A stretch of 64,000 nt of DNA from an uncultured Roseibium sp. (GCF_947496995.1 NZ_CANMFD010000001.1:1856692-1920691), one strand, 5' to 3'. Positions 45,264 through 54,385 are shown, numbered from the stretch's first letter. Numbers and translations: made by a program. The notes: generated by a model not told the origin, from the sequence alone.

Positions 45264-47057
45264 TCAGTCCTCGGGAAAGAGACACGCTTCTATCCGTTCT
45301 AATTCAGGTCTGAACTTTTCGAAGTCGGCGGGATCACGTTTTTCGTTGCAAAGATAGTCGCACAGTTGAACCTTGTTGAGATCGGTCGTCACAACCGTCT
45401 TAGTTCCCCTCTCGTGGCGAGACTCAGAATAGAACGGGTCTTCGAACACGGCCGAAGGCAACAGGTTTTCGATCCCAACGTCATATTTCGCATCCTCGGC
45501 ATTCTGGCGCATCACTCGAACATGCAGAAGCCCGTGGTCAATTTCTTGATCGGCTTGGTCGCAGTCGAACAATAGCAGTGTGTGGAATTGGAGAAGACCT
45601 GGATTATTCTCTAGCGTCTTTTGCGCTTGTCGGAGTTTCCCCTCGCCACCATCCCTCGCTTGGCCGTCGGCAAGCACTCCAATCCAGTCAAAGTCGACCT
45701 GCTCGTTGAGCCTCTGGAAATCGAGCAGCTCGGCAGCAGTCTTCAAATACCTGGGATCTGTCTGCCCCTCGCAAAGAACAAGAGGGCGTTCGACTGCCGC
45801 TGCTCTCTCGAGAACATGATCATCGAACGCTTTCGTTGCTCGCAGGTATTCGAACGAGTTAACGAACTCACTGAACCTTTCCGCTGTGATCTGAGTACCC
45901 GCCGGCAATTCGACCAAGGTGAAGTTGTCGTCACCAAAAGCTTTCTCCAACCCGAGTGGAAAAAGCGGGGAATGTGCCGTCAGCACAAACTGAATTTTTG
46001 GAAACAAGGTGATCAGTTTGGGAAGGACATCATGTTGCAAATCGGCGTGCAGATTCGCATCAATCTCGTCGACGAGGACAATCCCTGTCATCTCTTGTGT
46101 TGGCTGTGGACCGGTGCCGGTATCCGCATATCGCAGTATTGTTCCAAATATGCTGAGCAGCATAGCCTGCCCCGCCGATAACGCATCGAGCCCAGGAATT
46201 AGCAACTCATTCTCCCGAAAAATCATCAACTTGCGGGACCTGCCTAGACGCCCCACGCGAACAACTCTCGCACTAGGTTCTCGAAGGATATGTCCCAGGA
46301 CTGCATTTACGTTCTCCAGCGCACTGACGTTCTGTGCAGCTAACGGCAGAGATGCAGGTAATTGGTTGCGATCTGCATGGGCCTCGAAGTGCTGAAGGAT
46401 GGGAATTGCATCAACCATACAGTCCATGACAACATCAACCAACCAAGTGCGAAAATCATGTAGCGTAGACTCAACAGAGATTGGTTTGCGAAGGAATCGG
46501 GCGAACCGATCCTCAAAGTCAGAGATGTCTCTGTCTTTCGACATGCCCGACCAGTATGTTGTCTCCTGACGGCCAGTAGGAAAACTGACATAGCATCCCG
46601 ACAAGAAGACCGAATCTATTGTTCCGCGAGGACCTGAGACCGATTTGTGAGAACCTTCGGTCTCCCAATTCGGATTGGCAAAGTCGGTAACTTTGTCTGC
46701 TACTTCATCTCGCTGAAGGTTCCCGCCTTTACTAACATAAAGACGGACCTCATCCTCATGAGAAAATTCCAGAAGAGCAAGCTCGTATGCGCTTCCGGAT
46801 CTTGTTGTAGCTCGTCCAATGGTTCGATGCCAGTGATGACCTTGGCCCGATGCATATGGCGGCGCTACGTCTGCAAACTTCTTGGCGGCAATCTCGATTA
46901 ACGCATCTGTCACGTAAGAAAGAAAATTCGATTTTCCAGAACCGTTCTTTCCCACGATGACCATCGGTTTTGGGTTGCCGTTTCCGTGAAAATCGAAGTC
47001 GAGCCGGAGGTCTTCAATCGGGCCGCTCTGTAAGATCAAGGATTTTCGCAAGTACAC
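45264..47057 (-). CDS. OLD-family ATPase/TOPRIM nuclease (anti-phage candidate)
   Basis: The 597-aa protein has an ABC/SMC-type ATPase (Walker A GKNGSGKSN, 36-44; signature LSAGQ, 293-297; Walker B GIVLVDEIDANLH, 325-337; H-loop LTAHSP, 359-364) joined to a TOPRIM domain with Glu430 (VLCEGQTD) and the DxD-type LLLFDCDQAD (494-503). This is the architecture of the P2 OLD, GajA and related nucleases that act in phage defence. No helicase partner lies beside it. It is on the strand opposite to the phage operon and is less GC-rich, typical of an inserted cargo gene. Confidence 0.88.
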   Translation of the reverse strand: MYLRKSLILQSGPIEDLRLDFDFHGNGNPKPMVIVGKNGSGKSNFLSYVTDALIEIAAKKFADVAPPYASGQGHHWHRTIGRATTRSGSAYELALLEFSHEDEVRLYVSKGGNLQRDEVADKVTDFANPNWETEGSHKSVSGPRGTIDSVFLSGCYVSFPTGRQETTYWSGMSKDRDISDFEDRFARFLRKPISVESTLHDFRTWLVDVVMDCMVDAIPILQHFEAHADRNQLPASLPLAAQNVSALENVNAVLGHILREPSARVVRVGRLGRSRKLMIFRENELLIPGLDALSAGQAMLLSIFGTILRYADTGTGPQPTQEMTGIVLVDEIDANLHADLQHDVLPKLITLFPKIQFVLTAHSPLFPLGLEKAFGDDNFTLVELPAGTQITAERFSEFVNSFEYLRATKAFDDHVLERAAAVERPLVLCEGQTDPRYLKTAAELLDFQRLNEQVDFDWIGVLADGQARDGGEGKLRQAQKTLENNPGLLQFHTLLLFDCDQADQEIDHGLLHVRVMRQNAEDAKYDVGIENLLPSAVFEDPFYSESRHERGTKTVVTTDLNKVQLCDYLCNEKRDPADFEKFRPELERIEACLFPED

Positions 47058-47235
47058 GTTTCTGCTCCGAAATCGTTTGTTGCTGTGATCTTTGACTACT
47101 TAGTTGCTCTTGTCGAGCAGCGTTCTTTTCTCGGTTGGCACCTGCTTCTTCGGTCAAGCCGCCCCGCGAACGGCTTCTTTCAAGCCGACTGACAGAGTTC
47201 ATTGCCCAAGCAACGAAGGTCCACTGTCCGCCCTT

Positions 47236-47628
47236 TCAAGGCATTAGATCAGCCTGCAGTGAACGGCTGCATTGCAGATAGGACCGAGAAACACCGAACG
47301 TCCGGCTTGGGGGGCTGCCGACGATTACGATGGCGGTGCTGCTGGCGTATGAGGGGGATCGGCTTGTTGGGGCGAAGGCGGCTTGATGAAAAATGTCCTG
47401 AGGTTCGCACCCAATACCATCGTTGTCCCGATCCAAATCATAGACGTCAGGTCCTTTGACTCTAATAGGGCCTGCCACGTATTCGGGGCCATCTCCACGG
47501 CCTCCTGCGCAATCAACATCCAGCGCAAATAGCACACATGGGTCATAGCTAGGATGGCAGCCTGATTGAGATTGGGTTGGAGCAATCAACGCACCCAACA
47601 TAGTTAGAGCCAAAAGAAACCTGACCAC
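47236..47628 (-). CDS. Secreted protein with Excalibur calcium-binding motif
   Basis: The 130-aa protein has a signal peptide (MVRFLLALTMLGALIAPTQSQSG), then CHPSYDPCVLFALDVDC and the Excalibur-like DRDNDGIGCE (residues 66-75). Its last about 50 codons run antisense through the remnant of another phage gene (47306-47386), so the present C-terminus is probably not native. Excalibur motifs often go with extracellular nucleases; the adjacent thermonuclease gene fits this. Confidence 0.65.
   Translation of the reverse strand: MVRFLLALTMLGALIAPTQSQSGCHPSYDPCVLFALDVDCAGGRGDGPEYVAGPIRVKGPDVYDLDRDNDGIGCEPQDIFHQAAFAPTSRSPSYASSTAIVIVGSPPSRTFGVSRSYLQCSRSLQADLMP
47306..47386 (+). pseudogene. Remnant of the 3' end of a homologue of the 138-aa phage gene
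   Basis: In frame to the stop at 47384-47386 the sequence reads LPTITMAVLLAYEGDRLVGAKAA. This matches PTVTTAVLLSYEVNRLIAEQEAKEAA at the end of the gene at 44706-45122. The DNA is diverged, so the copy came from a related gene, not a recent duplication. It marks the right border of the OLD cargo block. Confidence 0.75.
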
Positions 47629-47718
47629 AATTGCAACCTCCCTTCACAATGACAGGTTGCGTGTTTTTGCAGTCATGTGCAACTCTTGCTCAGAGACAGC
47701 CTTTTCTCGAGGAAACGA

Positions 47719-48135
47719 ATGCTCAGAGCCACAATTGCCGCGATCCTGTGTCTGCTGACCGCCAGCGCAAATGCTGAAGAATGGACAAGCAAGGTGGCCA
47801 GGGTGATCGACGGCGACACGTTTCAACTAAGCCGGCCGCTGGTTCGGATACGCCTATGCGGCGTCGATACGCCAGAAAAGGGCCAGAGGGGCTACAGAGA
47901 AGCGACCCAGTACACCGAGACGCTGGTTGCCGGGAAAACCGTGCAATGCCGAACGGTGGGCGAGGGGACGCCATGCGATGGGCGATCACGTAAGAAGTCG
48001 TACGACCGCTTTGTGGCGCAGTGCTTTGTGGACGGGGAGGATATCGCAGGGGAACTGGTGGAAGCGGGCAACGCCTGTGCATGGGAGAAATACTCAGGAA
48101 AGCACTACTTCAAGTCGGGGCGTTGCATAAAATAA
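47719..48135 (+). CDS. Secreted thermonuclease (staphylococcal-nuclease family)
   Basis: The 138-aa protein has a signal peptide (MLRATIAAILCLLTASANA) followed by the SNase fold: VARVIDGDTFQL (residues 27-36) and VRIRLCGVDTPEKG (42-55), which hold the Arg and Glu of the active site. It would degrade nucleic acid outside the cytoplasm. The in-frame start at 47677 lacks a signal peptide. A diverged copy of its C-terminal part follows at 48532. Confidence 0.88.
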   Translation: MLRATIAAILCLLTASANAEEWTSKVARVIDGDTFQLSRPLVRIRLCGVDTPEKGQRGYREATQYTETLVAGKTVQCRTVGEGTPCDGRSRKKSYDRFVAQCFVDGEDIAGELVEAGNACAWEKYSGKHYFKSGRCIK

Positions 48136-48146
48136 TGGGGGCGTGA

Positions 48147-48518
48147 ATGTCTGAACTTTCGCAAGCGATAAGAGACATCAATATTCAATTAGAATTCATT
48201 CGGAAAAAGTACCCAGACGTTTTTCGAGTGATAATTGAAGAAGCGGAAATCGATTTTTATATCTTCAAGATTCGGAAGCTACCGACCCGAATGTTTTTCA
48301 TGAACCTGTGTATGAAATACTCTAGCATTGGTTCGGGGAAGACAACTCCAGACCTCTCTAGATCCCTCGGTATTTTGGCAATTGCAGCTGAGAAATATCA
48401 CTTCGGAAAAGACGGCGTTATTTCAAAGCAGGTTGAAATTCTGAACCTGCCAAGAACACCCAAGGGAACAGCTGGCTTTCTTTCTGAAATGGTGCACCGG
48501 ATTCGAATGCCTGAATAG
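48147..48518 (+). CDS. Hypothetical protein, AT-rich cargo
   Basis: The 123-aa, mixed helical protein (MSELSQAIRDINIQLEFIRKKYPDVF...) is of unknown family. It lies between the thermonuclease gene and the remnant of a thermonuclease 3' end, and is clearly more AT-rich than its neighbours, so it looks inserted. No membrane segment or motif is visible. Confidence 0.6.
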   Translation: MSELSQAIRDINIQLEFIRKKYPDVFRVIIEEAEIDFYIFKIRKLPTRMFFMNLCMKYSSIGSGKTTPDLSRSLGILAIAAEKYHFGKDGVISKQVEILNLPRTPKGTAGFLSEMVHRIRMPE

Positions 48519-48531
48519 GGACGTATTTTCC

Positions 48532-48642
48532 CGTGGTCGATTAGTCGATATTGGGATGGAGTTGGTGGAGGCGGGGTTGGCTTGTGCCTGGCCGAAATAT
48601 TTGGGTGGGCATCACTCCAGAAACGCGAAGTGCGAGAGATAG
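48532..48642 (+). pseudogene. Remnant of a second thermonuclease 3' end
   Basis: In frame to the stop at 48640-48642 the sequence reads ELVEAGLACAWPKYLGGHHS then RNAKCER. It matches ELVEAGNACAWEKYSGKHYF then KSGRCIK at the end of the intact gene, with a short internal deletion upstream (GRLV joined to DIGMELVEAG). It is the right border of the block that holds the 123-aa gene. Confidence 0.8.
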
Positions 48643-48817
48643 TAAACACGAGCTTTGGCCCACGAACGTCGAAAAAACTACTGCACGTTTGCAAATTTGC
48701 GAGGTTGTGACTTTAAGTGATATGACTGCTAGGTTGACGGACTTCGCAGTCAAAAATGAGCAAAAATAATTCGTGCCAAAGAAAATCTGTGGTGCTCACA
48801 ACTGAATTTGAAAAAAA

Positions 48818-51205
48818 ATGGGGGAGGAGAGTTTGATTGATTGCTTTGTCACATTTTGTGAAGATGATAAACGTCAAATTGATGTGAAGTTACTAATAAC
48901 CGAGCTCGAAAAGCGAGTGGATGGGAAGATAAAATTCCATGCATACTACAATGAAGAGATCGGAAGTAGCTTGCATGAATTCATGCACGAAAGATTGGTG
49001 CAGTGCAAGTGTATACTCGGATTGTTTGGCCCTGGATACAAGGAAAGAATAAATAATACTGCACATAATTCAGGTGCATTTCAAGAATATGATACGATCG
49101 TAACTCGTTTAAATGGTCGAATTGAGGGCGTAAAGCCTAAGTTAATACCAGTTCTTTGGTCTGGTGATAGTATTAGTAATTCAATCCCAGATTTATTGAT
49201 GGTACGCAATCCAATTGTGGCGAACTTGGGTGGGTTCATTGCTCATGGAGCTAAGCACGGTGCCCCATTTTTGGCTTCAGAGTTATCAGTCAGATATGCA
49301 GGAACTCTCGACAAAATTGCTAGCGCTCTATTGGCGCATGAGGAAATCAATTCCGAAAGCGTCTTGAAGGGGATGAAGAGGAACCTTTCTCGAATGCTGG
49401 AGGCTGAAGAGCCTGCAGTTGATGACACTCGGTCGGTTGCAGAGATCCTTCAGACGAAATACGAGCATGGCATTTATGACGCAGAAAGCTTTCTCAACCG
49501 GTACTTCACGAAAACAAGATTTTCCAAGCGTCTTAAGAACCGCAACGTTGGGCTTATCAGTGGTCGAAAGGGTGCTGGAAAAACCACTCTCGTACAGATT
49601 AGAGAGCATGAAGCGCAAGCTTCAGACTACTTTCCTGTAATCGACGTATCGGTAAACGATTGGAATCTACATGGATTAATACAGAATACTAGTTTCAATC
49701 AGTCTGAAGGTGATTTCCGTTATATTGATCTTGATGTGAAGTTTTTCGATTTTGTTTGGTCGGCATTTGTTTCGTTTAGCATGGTAGTGAGTATTATTTA
49801 TTCGGAGAAAAAGGCCGGTAATGAGTATTTGGGAGGGGCAGGGCGGTACTTAAATTCTAGTTTCAGTGCCAAGCAGTTGGACGAACTAATCTCGGACTCA
49901 GAGCGCGTCGAGGACTTTAGCTACGCTGCGTTGTTCGATCATTCAGTAGCCGCATCCCGGCATTATATCCAGCGTGCAGTAGACAATGCGAATTCAGTTG
50001 ATGAGGCTCGGTTTAGGCAAGATGTGCTCAGGAGCATCTCTATCAGAATGTTTCTCACCGATCTATTTGGTGCTGAATTTTCCAAGTTGAAATCTGGGAT
50101 TTATGCCAACGGAAATAAGAGATTTCTATTCTGTCTCGATAGATTTGATACAGAAATACAAAGCTATCGCAAGTTTGATGCGAAGATGTCCAGCCAAATC
50201 CGATCAAGGAGATCTGAGCGAGAGGTAAACTGGCTAGGTTCTCTGGTGCTCTTCGTAAATAAAACTATTCGTCCTGACCGGCTGTCCGAAGAATTAGATA
50301 TTTTTGAGTTTTTCGGAAGAGTAAAGTTTCTGGTTGTCTTACCTTTCGATCGGATTGAAGAAATCCGCAGAGTACAGAGGGATTCAGTATCCTCAGAAAC
50401 CGTTGAGGAAATTAGGTGGCAACCGAAAGAGTTAGTCACAATGTTACGAAAACGTATTCAGCTTCTGTACGACGTTTCTGATGAAAAAATTAGGAAACAC
50501 CAGCATAAGGATGCTCTAGCTCGATTTGAAAGTTGCCGTCGCATTGCTTGTCCAGAGATTCCTTCGACCTCTCATGTGTTGTTAGGTAGTAAAAAAATAA
50601 AGATGGACCTATTTCTGTATGTTTTGCGGCATACACTTTTCAGGCCGCGGGACGTTTTGATACACTATTCATCAATATTGTCTTATCTGGAGTCTATGAA
50701 AAAACGCGGTGCGCGTGACGTAACCGAACCAATCCGAGAGATCATATCCCAGGAGGCTCAACGGATTGTTGAATTTGAGTTTATTGGAGAACTCCGAGAT
50801 ACTTGGACGAATATTGAAGAGGTTCTAAAGCTTTTTATGGGAGTGGAACAGGTTCTTTCGTCTCGTGATCTAAGGAACATAATCGGAGGAGTGGATTTTG
50901 AGTTTTATCACCACGACTCAAATTTGAATGCATTTCATGAGAAGGTGGAATTTCTTTACTATATTGGTTTTATCGGGTTTCGAAGTAGGCGTCAGGCTGG
51001 TGCTGGAGCAATCCATAACGGGTTCAACTTCGATTTTATGGCGAAGCAACATAAGCTCCCATTTGACTCTGAAGCAGTTATGAAAAATATAGAATTTGCA
51101 ATCCATCCTATCTTTGTTGAGACACTTTACCTTCGTGTGAGCCCCAATCAACGTGTGCTAATATTCGATTGGGACAAGCTTGATCAGCTTGATAGGCCAG
51201 AATAG
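48818..51205 (+). CDS. SEFIR/TIR-like domain fused to P-loop NTPase (defence candidate)
   Basis: The 795-aa protein begins with a SEFIR/TIR-like domain (residues about 7-115: DCFVTFCEDD, then LHEFMHERLVQCKCILGLFGPGYKERI). A P-loop NTPase follows, with Walker A GRKGAGKTT (249-257) and Walker B FLFCLDRFD (436-444), and a helical C-terminal region of about 300 residues that may sense a trigger. Layout and AT-rich codon use suggest an acquired defence protein. The ATG at 48818 lacks a good RBS, while TTG at 48833 has GGGGAGGAG before it, so the true start may be there. Catalytic Glu for NADase activity was not assigned. Confidence 0.75.
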   Translation: MGEESLIDCFVTFCEDDKRQIDVKLLITELEKRVDGKIKFHAYYNEEIGSSLHEFMHERLVQCKCILGLFGPGYKERINNTAHNSGAFQEYDTIVTRLNGRIEGVKPKLIPVLWSGDSISNSIPDLLMVRNPIVANLGGFIAHGAKHGAPFLASELSVRYAGTLDKIASALLAHEEINSESVLKGMKRNLSRMLEAEEPAVDDTRSVAEILQTKYEHGIYDAESFLNRYFTKTRFSKRLKNRNVGLISGRKGAGKTTLVQIREHEAQASDYFPVIDVSVNDWNLHGLIQNTSFNQSEGDFRYIDLDVKFFDFVWSAFVSFSMVVSIIYSEKKAGNEYLGGAGRYLNSSFSAKQLDELISDSERVEDFSYAALFDHSVAASRHYIQRAVDNANSVDEARFRQDVLRSISIRMFLTDLFGAEFSKLKSGIYANGNKRFLFCLDRFDTEIQSYRKFDAKMSSQIRSRRSEREVNWLGSLVLFVNKTIRPDRLSEELDIFEFFGRVKFLVVLPFDRIEEIRRVQRDSVSSETVEEIRWQPKELVTMLRKRIQLLYDVSDEKIRKHQHKDALARFESCRRIACPEIPSTSHVLLGSKKIKMDLFLYVLRHTLFRPRDVLIHYSSILSYLESMKKRGARDVTEPIREIISQEAQRIVEFEFIGELRDTWTNIEEVLKLFMGVEQVLSSRDLRNIIGGVDFEFYHHDSNLNAFHEKVEFLYYIGFIGFRSRRQAGAGAIHNGFNFDFMAKQHKLPFDSEAVMKNIEFAIHPIFVETLYLRVSPNQRVLIFDWDKLDQLDRPE

Positions 51206-51389
51206 TAGCAGAGAGTTTTAGTCGTGGTCGGCCACTAGTTTCTGCCCTTGCGCGTCTGTTTCATAGAGCGGTCAATTTGCACAAGCGCTGGCCAACCAAA
51301 AACCAATCTGATTTGAAAGATTTCGAACCAGCTACATCTCCCAAATTTCATTGGGAACTGGGCTGAGTAGATTCATAAAGGAGGCTTTT

Positions 51390-51782
51390 TTGCCGAATTT
51401 CAAATTAGAAGAAGTGCTGGTCCGACTGGTCGAGGCAGTCGAAGTGAATGCCATTACGGGCCGAGGTGATGGCCCCCGTACCTCGTGGGCGTCTTGGCCG
51501 GACCCGAACATGATCAGGAAGGTAAAGCGTCAACGGATCTGCAGCGCTCAAGAGATAGCCAGGGCAGAAGAGGCGATGACCTGGTGGGCTCTGATTGACG
51601 ACATCGACGCACGCCGAGCCCTGCAATACGAGGTCATGTGCAAGGCTGGTGGGGGCAAATTCACCCAAGTATGCAAAAAATATGGGTGGGAACGCTCAAC
51701 GGTGCTCAAGCGCAATCGTGTTGTTCTGAAAAAGCTATCTGAAAAGCTGGCCCTAGGGGACGTTTCCAGAAGAGCTGCCTAG
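51390..51782 (+). CDS. DUF6362-like phage protein
   Basis: The 130-aa protein starts at TTG 51390 (LPNFKLEEVLVRLVEAVEVNA), which has AAAGGAGG at good spacing; the ATG-like frame from 51351 has none. The family pattern SWASWPDPNMIRKVKRQRICSAQEIARAEEAMTWWALID in part, with an HTH-like end (FTQVCKKYGWERSTVLKRNRVVLKKL), is seen in phages before the terminase genes. It may be a late-gene regulator. Confidence 0.7.
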   Translation: MPNFKLEEVLVRLVEAVEVNAITGRGDGPRTSWASWPDPNMIRKVKRQRICSAQEIARAEEAMTWWALIDDIDARRALQYEVMCKAGGGKFTQVCKKYGWERSTVLKRNRVVLKKLSEKLALGDVSRRAA

Positions 51783-52069
51783 CTGGACAGGTTTCACAGA
51801 ATGGGCCTAAAAGCAGCCCCATCGAGATACCTTGAAGAAGTGCGGCCGGAACGGGGCGGAACCTTCAAGGCATCTTTCAGAGACATGCGCCGGGTCATTT
51901 GACATGGACCATGCGTCAACGTTGGTGGGAGCCAACACCCGGCTTGATATCTGATTTGATGGACTCGCGCAAAGCGGGCCTTTCGTGTTTGGGGCTGGCT
52001 ACGGGAAGATAGGCGACTTGAGAAAAGTTCCTATTTTGTTCTCATTTCGCGGCATGCTATCTCCAAGGC
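51783..52069. other. 287-bp gap before the zinc-ribbon gene
   Basis: No gene, tRNA or clear hairpin is visible. A late promoter may lie here but could not be defined. Confidence 0.4.
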
Positions 52070-52294
52070 ATGGAAATGCGATCCTTCGTCACCCTGCAAG
52101 AGATGAAGGCTGGCGGCTACCGCCTGTCAGTCAATTGCCTGTGCTGTGGCCGCTTTGTCTGGCTGGATATGGGCTATCTGATTGAACGGCTAGGGCCTGG
52201 CTACCGGGTTTCGGGGAACGAACGCTTCCGAGGTGGCCTGAGGTGTGAAGCCTGCGGGCAAAAGAGGGCTCAACTCACCGTGCATTCGCGCTGA
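52070..52294 (+). CDS. Small Cys-rich (zinc-ribbon-like) phage protein
   Basis: The 74-aa protein has two CxxC pairs, CLCCGRF and CEACGQ, spaced like a zinc ribbon, around a short core (LDMGYLIERLGPGYRV). No exact family is recognised. It lies just upstream of the terminase genes. Confidence 0.6.
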   Translation: MEMRSFVTLQEMKAGGYRLSVNCLCCGRFVWLDMGYLIERLGPGYRVSGNERFRGGLRCEACGQKRAQLTVHSR

Positions 52295-52352
52295 ATGGGC
52301 CTCAAAACAAGTTTTAGCAAAAAAGCTGCGAAACGGCGTGAAAGGTAAGCAG

Positions 52353-52811
52353 ATGGCTGCACCTAAAGGGAACGACTACGCAAAAAAATGGAAGACCTCG
52401 CGAGCTCGCAAGGAAGCCTGCAAAAGGTTCTGCGATCACATAGCAGCAGGGTATTCGCTTGAGAGTTTCGCTGACGCGGACAAGAAGACCATTCGCTACT
52501 ACGCCGAGCAATACCCAGATGATTTCCCTGCCGACAAGCTCCAAGAGGCGGCAAGGAAGGGTTTGTTTGAGTGGGAGAAGCTAGGGAAAGAGGGGACTGA
52601 GGGCCTGATTGACGGCTTCAACGCTTCCTCATGGAAGTTCAACATGCAGAACCGGGCCGGGTGGCGGGACAAAACGGACGTTGAAAGCCGGAACATTCTC
52701 GGTGGCCCTGAAGATGCGGCGAAGATCGAGGCGCTGAAGCCCCGGAGCGACACCGAGATTGCCCTTGGCATTATGGCGCTACTCACAAAACAGAAGACAG
52801 GCGGTGAATGA
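52353..52811 (+). CDS. Terminase small subunit-like protein
   Basis: The 152-aa basic protein begins MAAPKGNDYAKKWKTSRAR and has a helix-turn-helix-like region (AAGYSLESFADADKKTIRYYAEQYP) followed by helices. Its place, overlapping the large subunit by four bases (ATGA), supports the role of recognising pac/cos DNA for packaging. Start at ATG 52353 by similarity to small-terminase N-termini. Confidence 0.75.
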   Translation: MAAPKGNDYAKKWKTSRARKEACKRFCDHIAAGYSLESFADADKKTIRYYAEQYPDDFPADKLQEAARKGLFEWEKLGKEGTEGLIDGFNASSWKFNMQNRAGWRDKTDVESRNILGGPEDAAKIEALKPRSDTEIALGIMALLTKQKTGGE

Positions 52812-54385
52812 ACGCTCTTGAAACGCTGATCACGCAGATAGAGCGGATGTCTGCAGAGGATCGGGTTGCGCTTCAAAAGCAACTGGATGAAGCCGGGGTG
52901 CTTGAGCAGTTCAACGTCTGGCGTCCGCAAGAGGGACCGCAAACTGAAGGCTACTTCAGCACCGCAGATTTGACGCTCTATGGTGGCGCGGCCGGCGGCG
53001 GGAAAACGGACCTGATTGCCGGGCTTTCGCTGTTCGCTCACCACAAGGTGGCGATCTTCCGGGACAGTCTGAAATCCCTCAAGGGCCTGATAGAGCGTAT
53101 GAACGCGATCATGCGGGATGCGGGGCTTGGCCGGATTGTCGGCAACCCGCCCCGCTGGATCGGTCCCGACGGCCGGATGATTGAATTCGGCCACTTGGGT
53201 GTGCCGGGCGCTGAAGAAGACTGGCAAGGCCGTGACCATGACCTGAAAGCCTTCGATGAGGGCGCACAGATGGACCCGCGCAAGGTTCTGTTCGTCATGG
53301 GCTGGCTGCGCTCCACGCGCCCGGGTCAACGCTGCCGAGCGCTGATTGCGACCAACCCGCCCGTTGGTGGGCAGGGGGACTATCTGGTTGACTGGTTCGC
53401 TCCCTGGCTCGATCCGCTGCATGAGCTGTTCGGTACGGTCGCGCCCGGTCAACTGCTGTGGGGCAACTTCATCACGGACGGCACTGAAATCCGCACTGAG
53501 TGGTTTACGGAGCCCACACAGATTGAAATCGAGGGTGAGCTTGTCGATGTGCCCTCCAGGACCTTCATACCGGCAAAGACGCAGGACAACGCATTTCTGG
53601 GCGGGGACTATCTGGCGCAGCTCAACGCACAACCGGAACCGCTCCGCACGGCGTTGCTGACTGGCGACTTCATGGCCGCCCGGCAAGATCATGACATGCA
53701 GGTTATTCCGTCCGATTGGGTGGATCTGGCATTCGAACGGTATGACGCCGGGGTTGATGCCGGGTTGCCGATGGATGTGCTGTCCGTGGATGTGGCGCAA
53801 GGGGGCAAAGACAAGACAGTCTTGCAGCCAGTCCACGGGCGGCGGTTTGAGGAGCAAATCAGCCGTAAGGGTGTCGATACCAAGGATGGTGCCGACGTTG
53901 GCTCTCTGGTCATCAGGGAGCGGCGCGACAATGCATTGATTGTCGTTGACTGCACGGGCGGTTGGGGCGGCGACACTGTGGGCTTCCTCGGCCGGGAGAA
54001 CAGCATCAAGGTTGAAAAGTGCGTGTTCTCTTCGCACTCGGGAGAGACAGCCAAGGACAGCCGCATTCCGTTCTACAATCTACGGGCTCAGCTCTATTGG
54101 CGGCTCCGGGAAGCGCTTCACCCGAAGAGCGGGGCAGGGCTGGCAATCAAACGCTCCGCACGGGTCAAGGCTCAGCTCACGGCGCACCGCTGGAAGCTAT
54201 CAGGCGGCAAGATCCTGATCGAAAGCAAGGAAGACATCAAAGAGCGCACCGGTTCCTCACCAGATGAGGCCGACGCAATCGTGATGGGGAATGAATGGCG
54301 GGACAAAGCAGTGTTGAAGAAGGTGCTGGGCGCTCAGAAATCGGCACAGAGCGCGGAAATGGACGATCCACTTGCAGGCTTCTGA
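52808..54385 (+). CDS. terL: Terminase large subunit
   Basis: The 525-aa packaging motor has the ATPase Walker A GGAAGGGKT (residues 59-67) and Walker-B-like VPGAEEDWQGRDHDLKAFDEGA near residue 140. The nuclease domain has SVDVAQGGKDKT near residue 325 and SSPDEADAIVM near the end. It cuts and threads DNA into the capsid. It is coupled to the small subunit. Confidence 0.93.
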   Translation: MNALETLITQIERMSAEDRVALQKQLDEAGVLEQFNVWRPQEGPQTEGYFSTADLTLYGGAAGGGKTDLIAGLSLFAHHKVAIFRDSLKSLKGLIERMNAIMRDAGLGRIVGNPPRWIGPDGRMIEFGHLGVPGAEEDWQGRDHDLKAFDEGAQMDPRKVLFVMGWLRSTRPGQRCRALIATNPPVGGQGDYLVDWFAPWLDPLHELFGTVAPGQLLWGNFITDGTEIRTEWFTEPTQIEIEGELVDVPSRTFIPAKTQDNAFLGGDYLAQLNAQPEPLRTALLTGDFMAARQDHDMQVIPSDWVDLAFERYDAGVDAGLPMDVLSVDVAQGGKDKTVLQPVHGRRFEEQISRKGVDTKDGADVGSLVIRERRDNALIVVDCTGGWGGDTVGFLGRENSIKVEKCVFSSHSGETAKDSRIPFYNLRAQLYWRLREALHPKSGAGLAIKRSARVKAQLTAHRWKLSGGKILIESKEDIKERTGSSPDEADAIVMGNEWRDKAVLKKVLGAQKSAQSAEMDDPLAGF

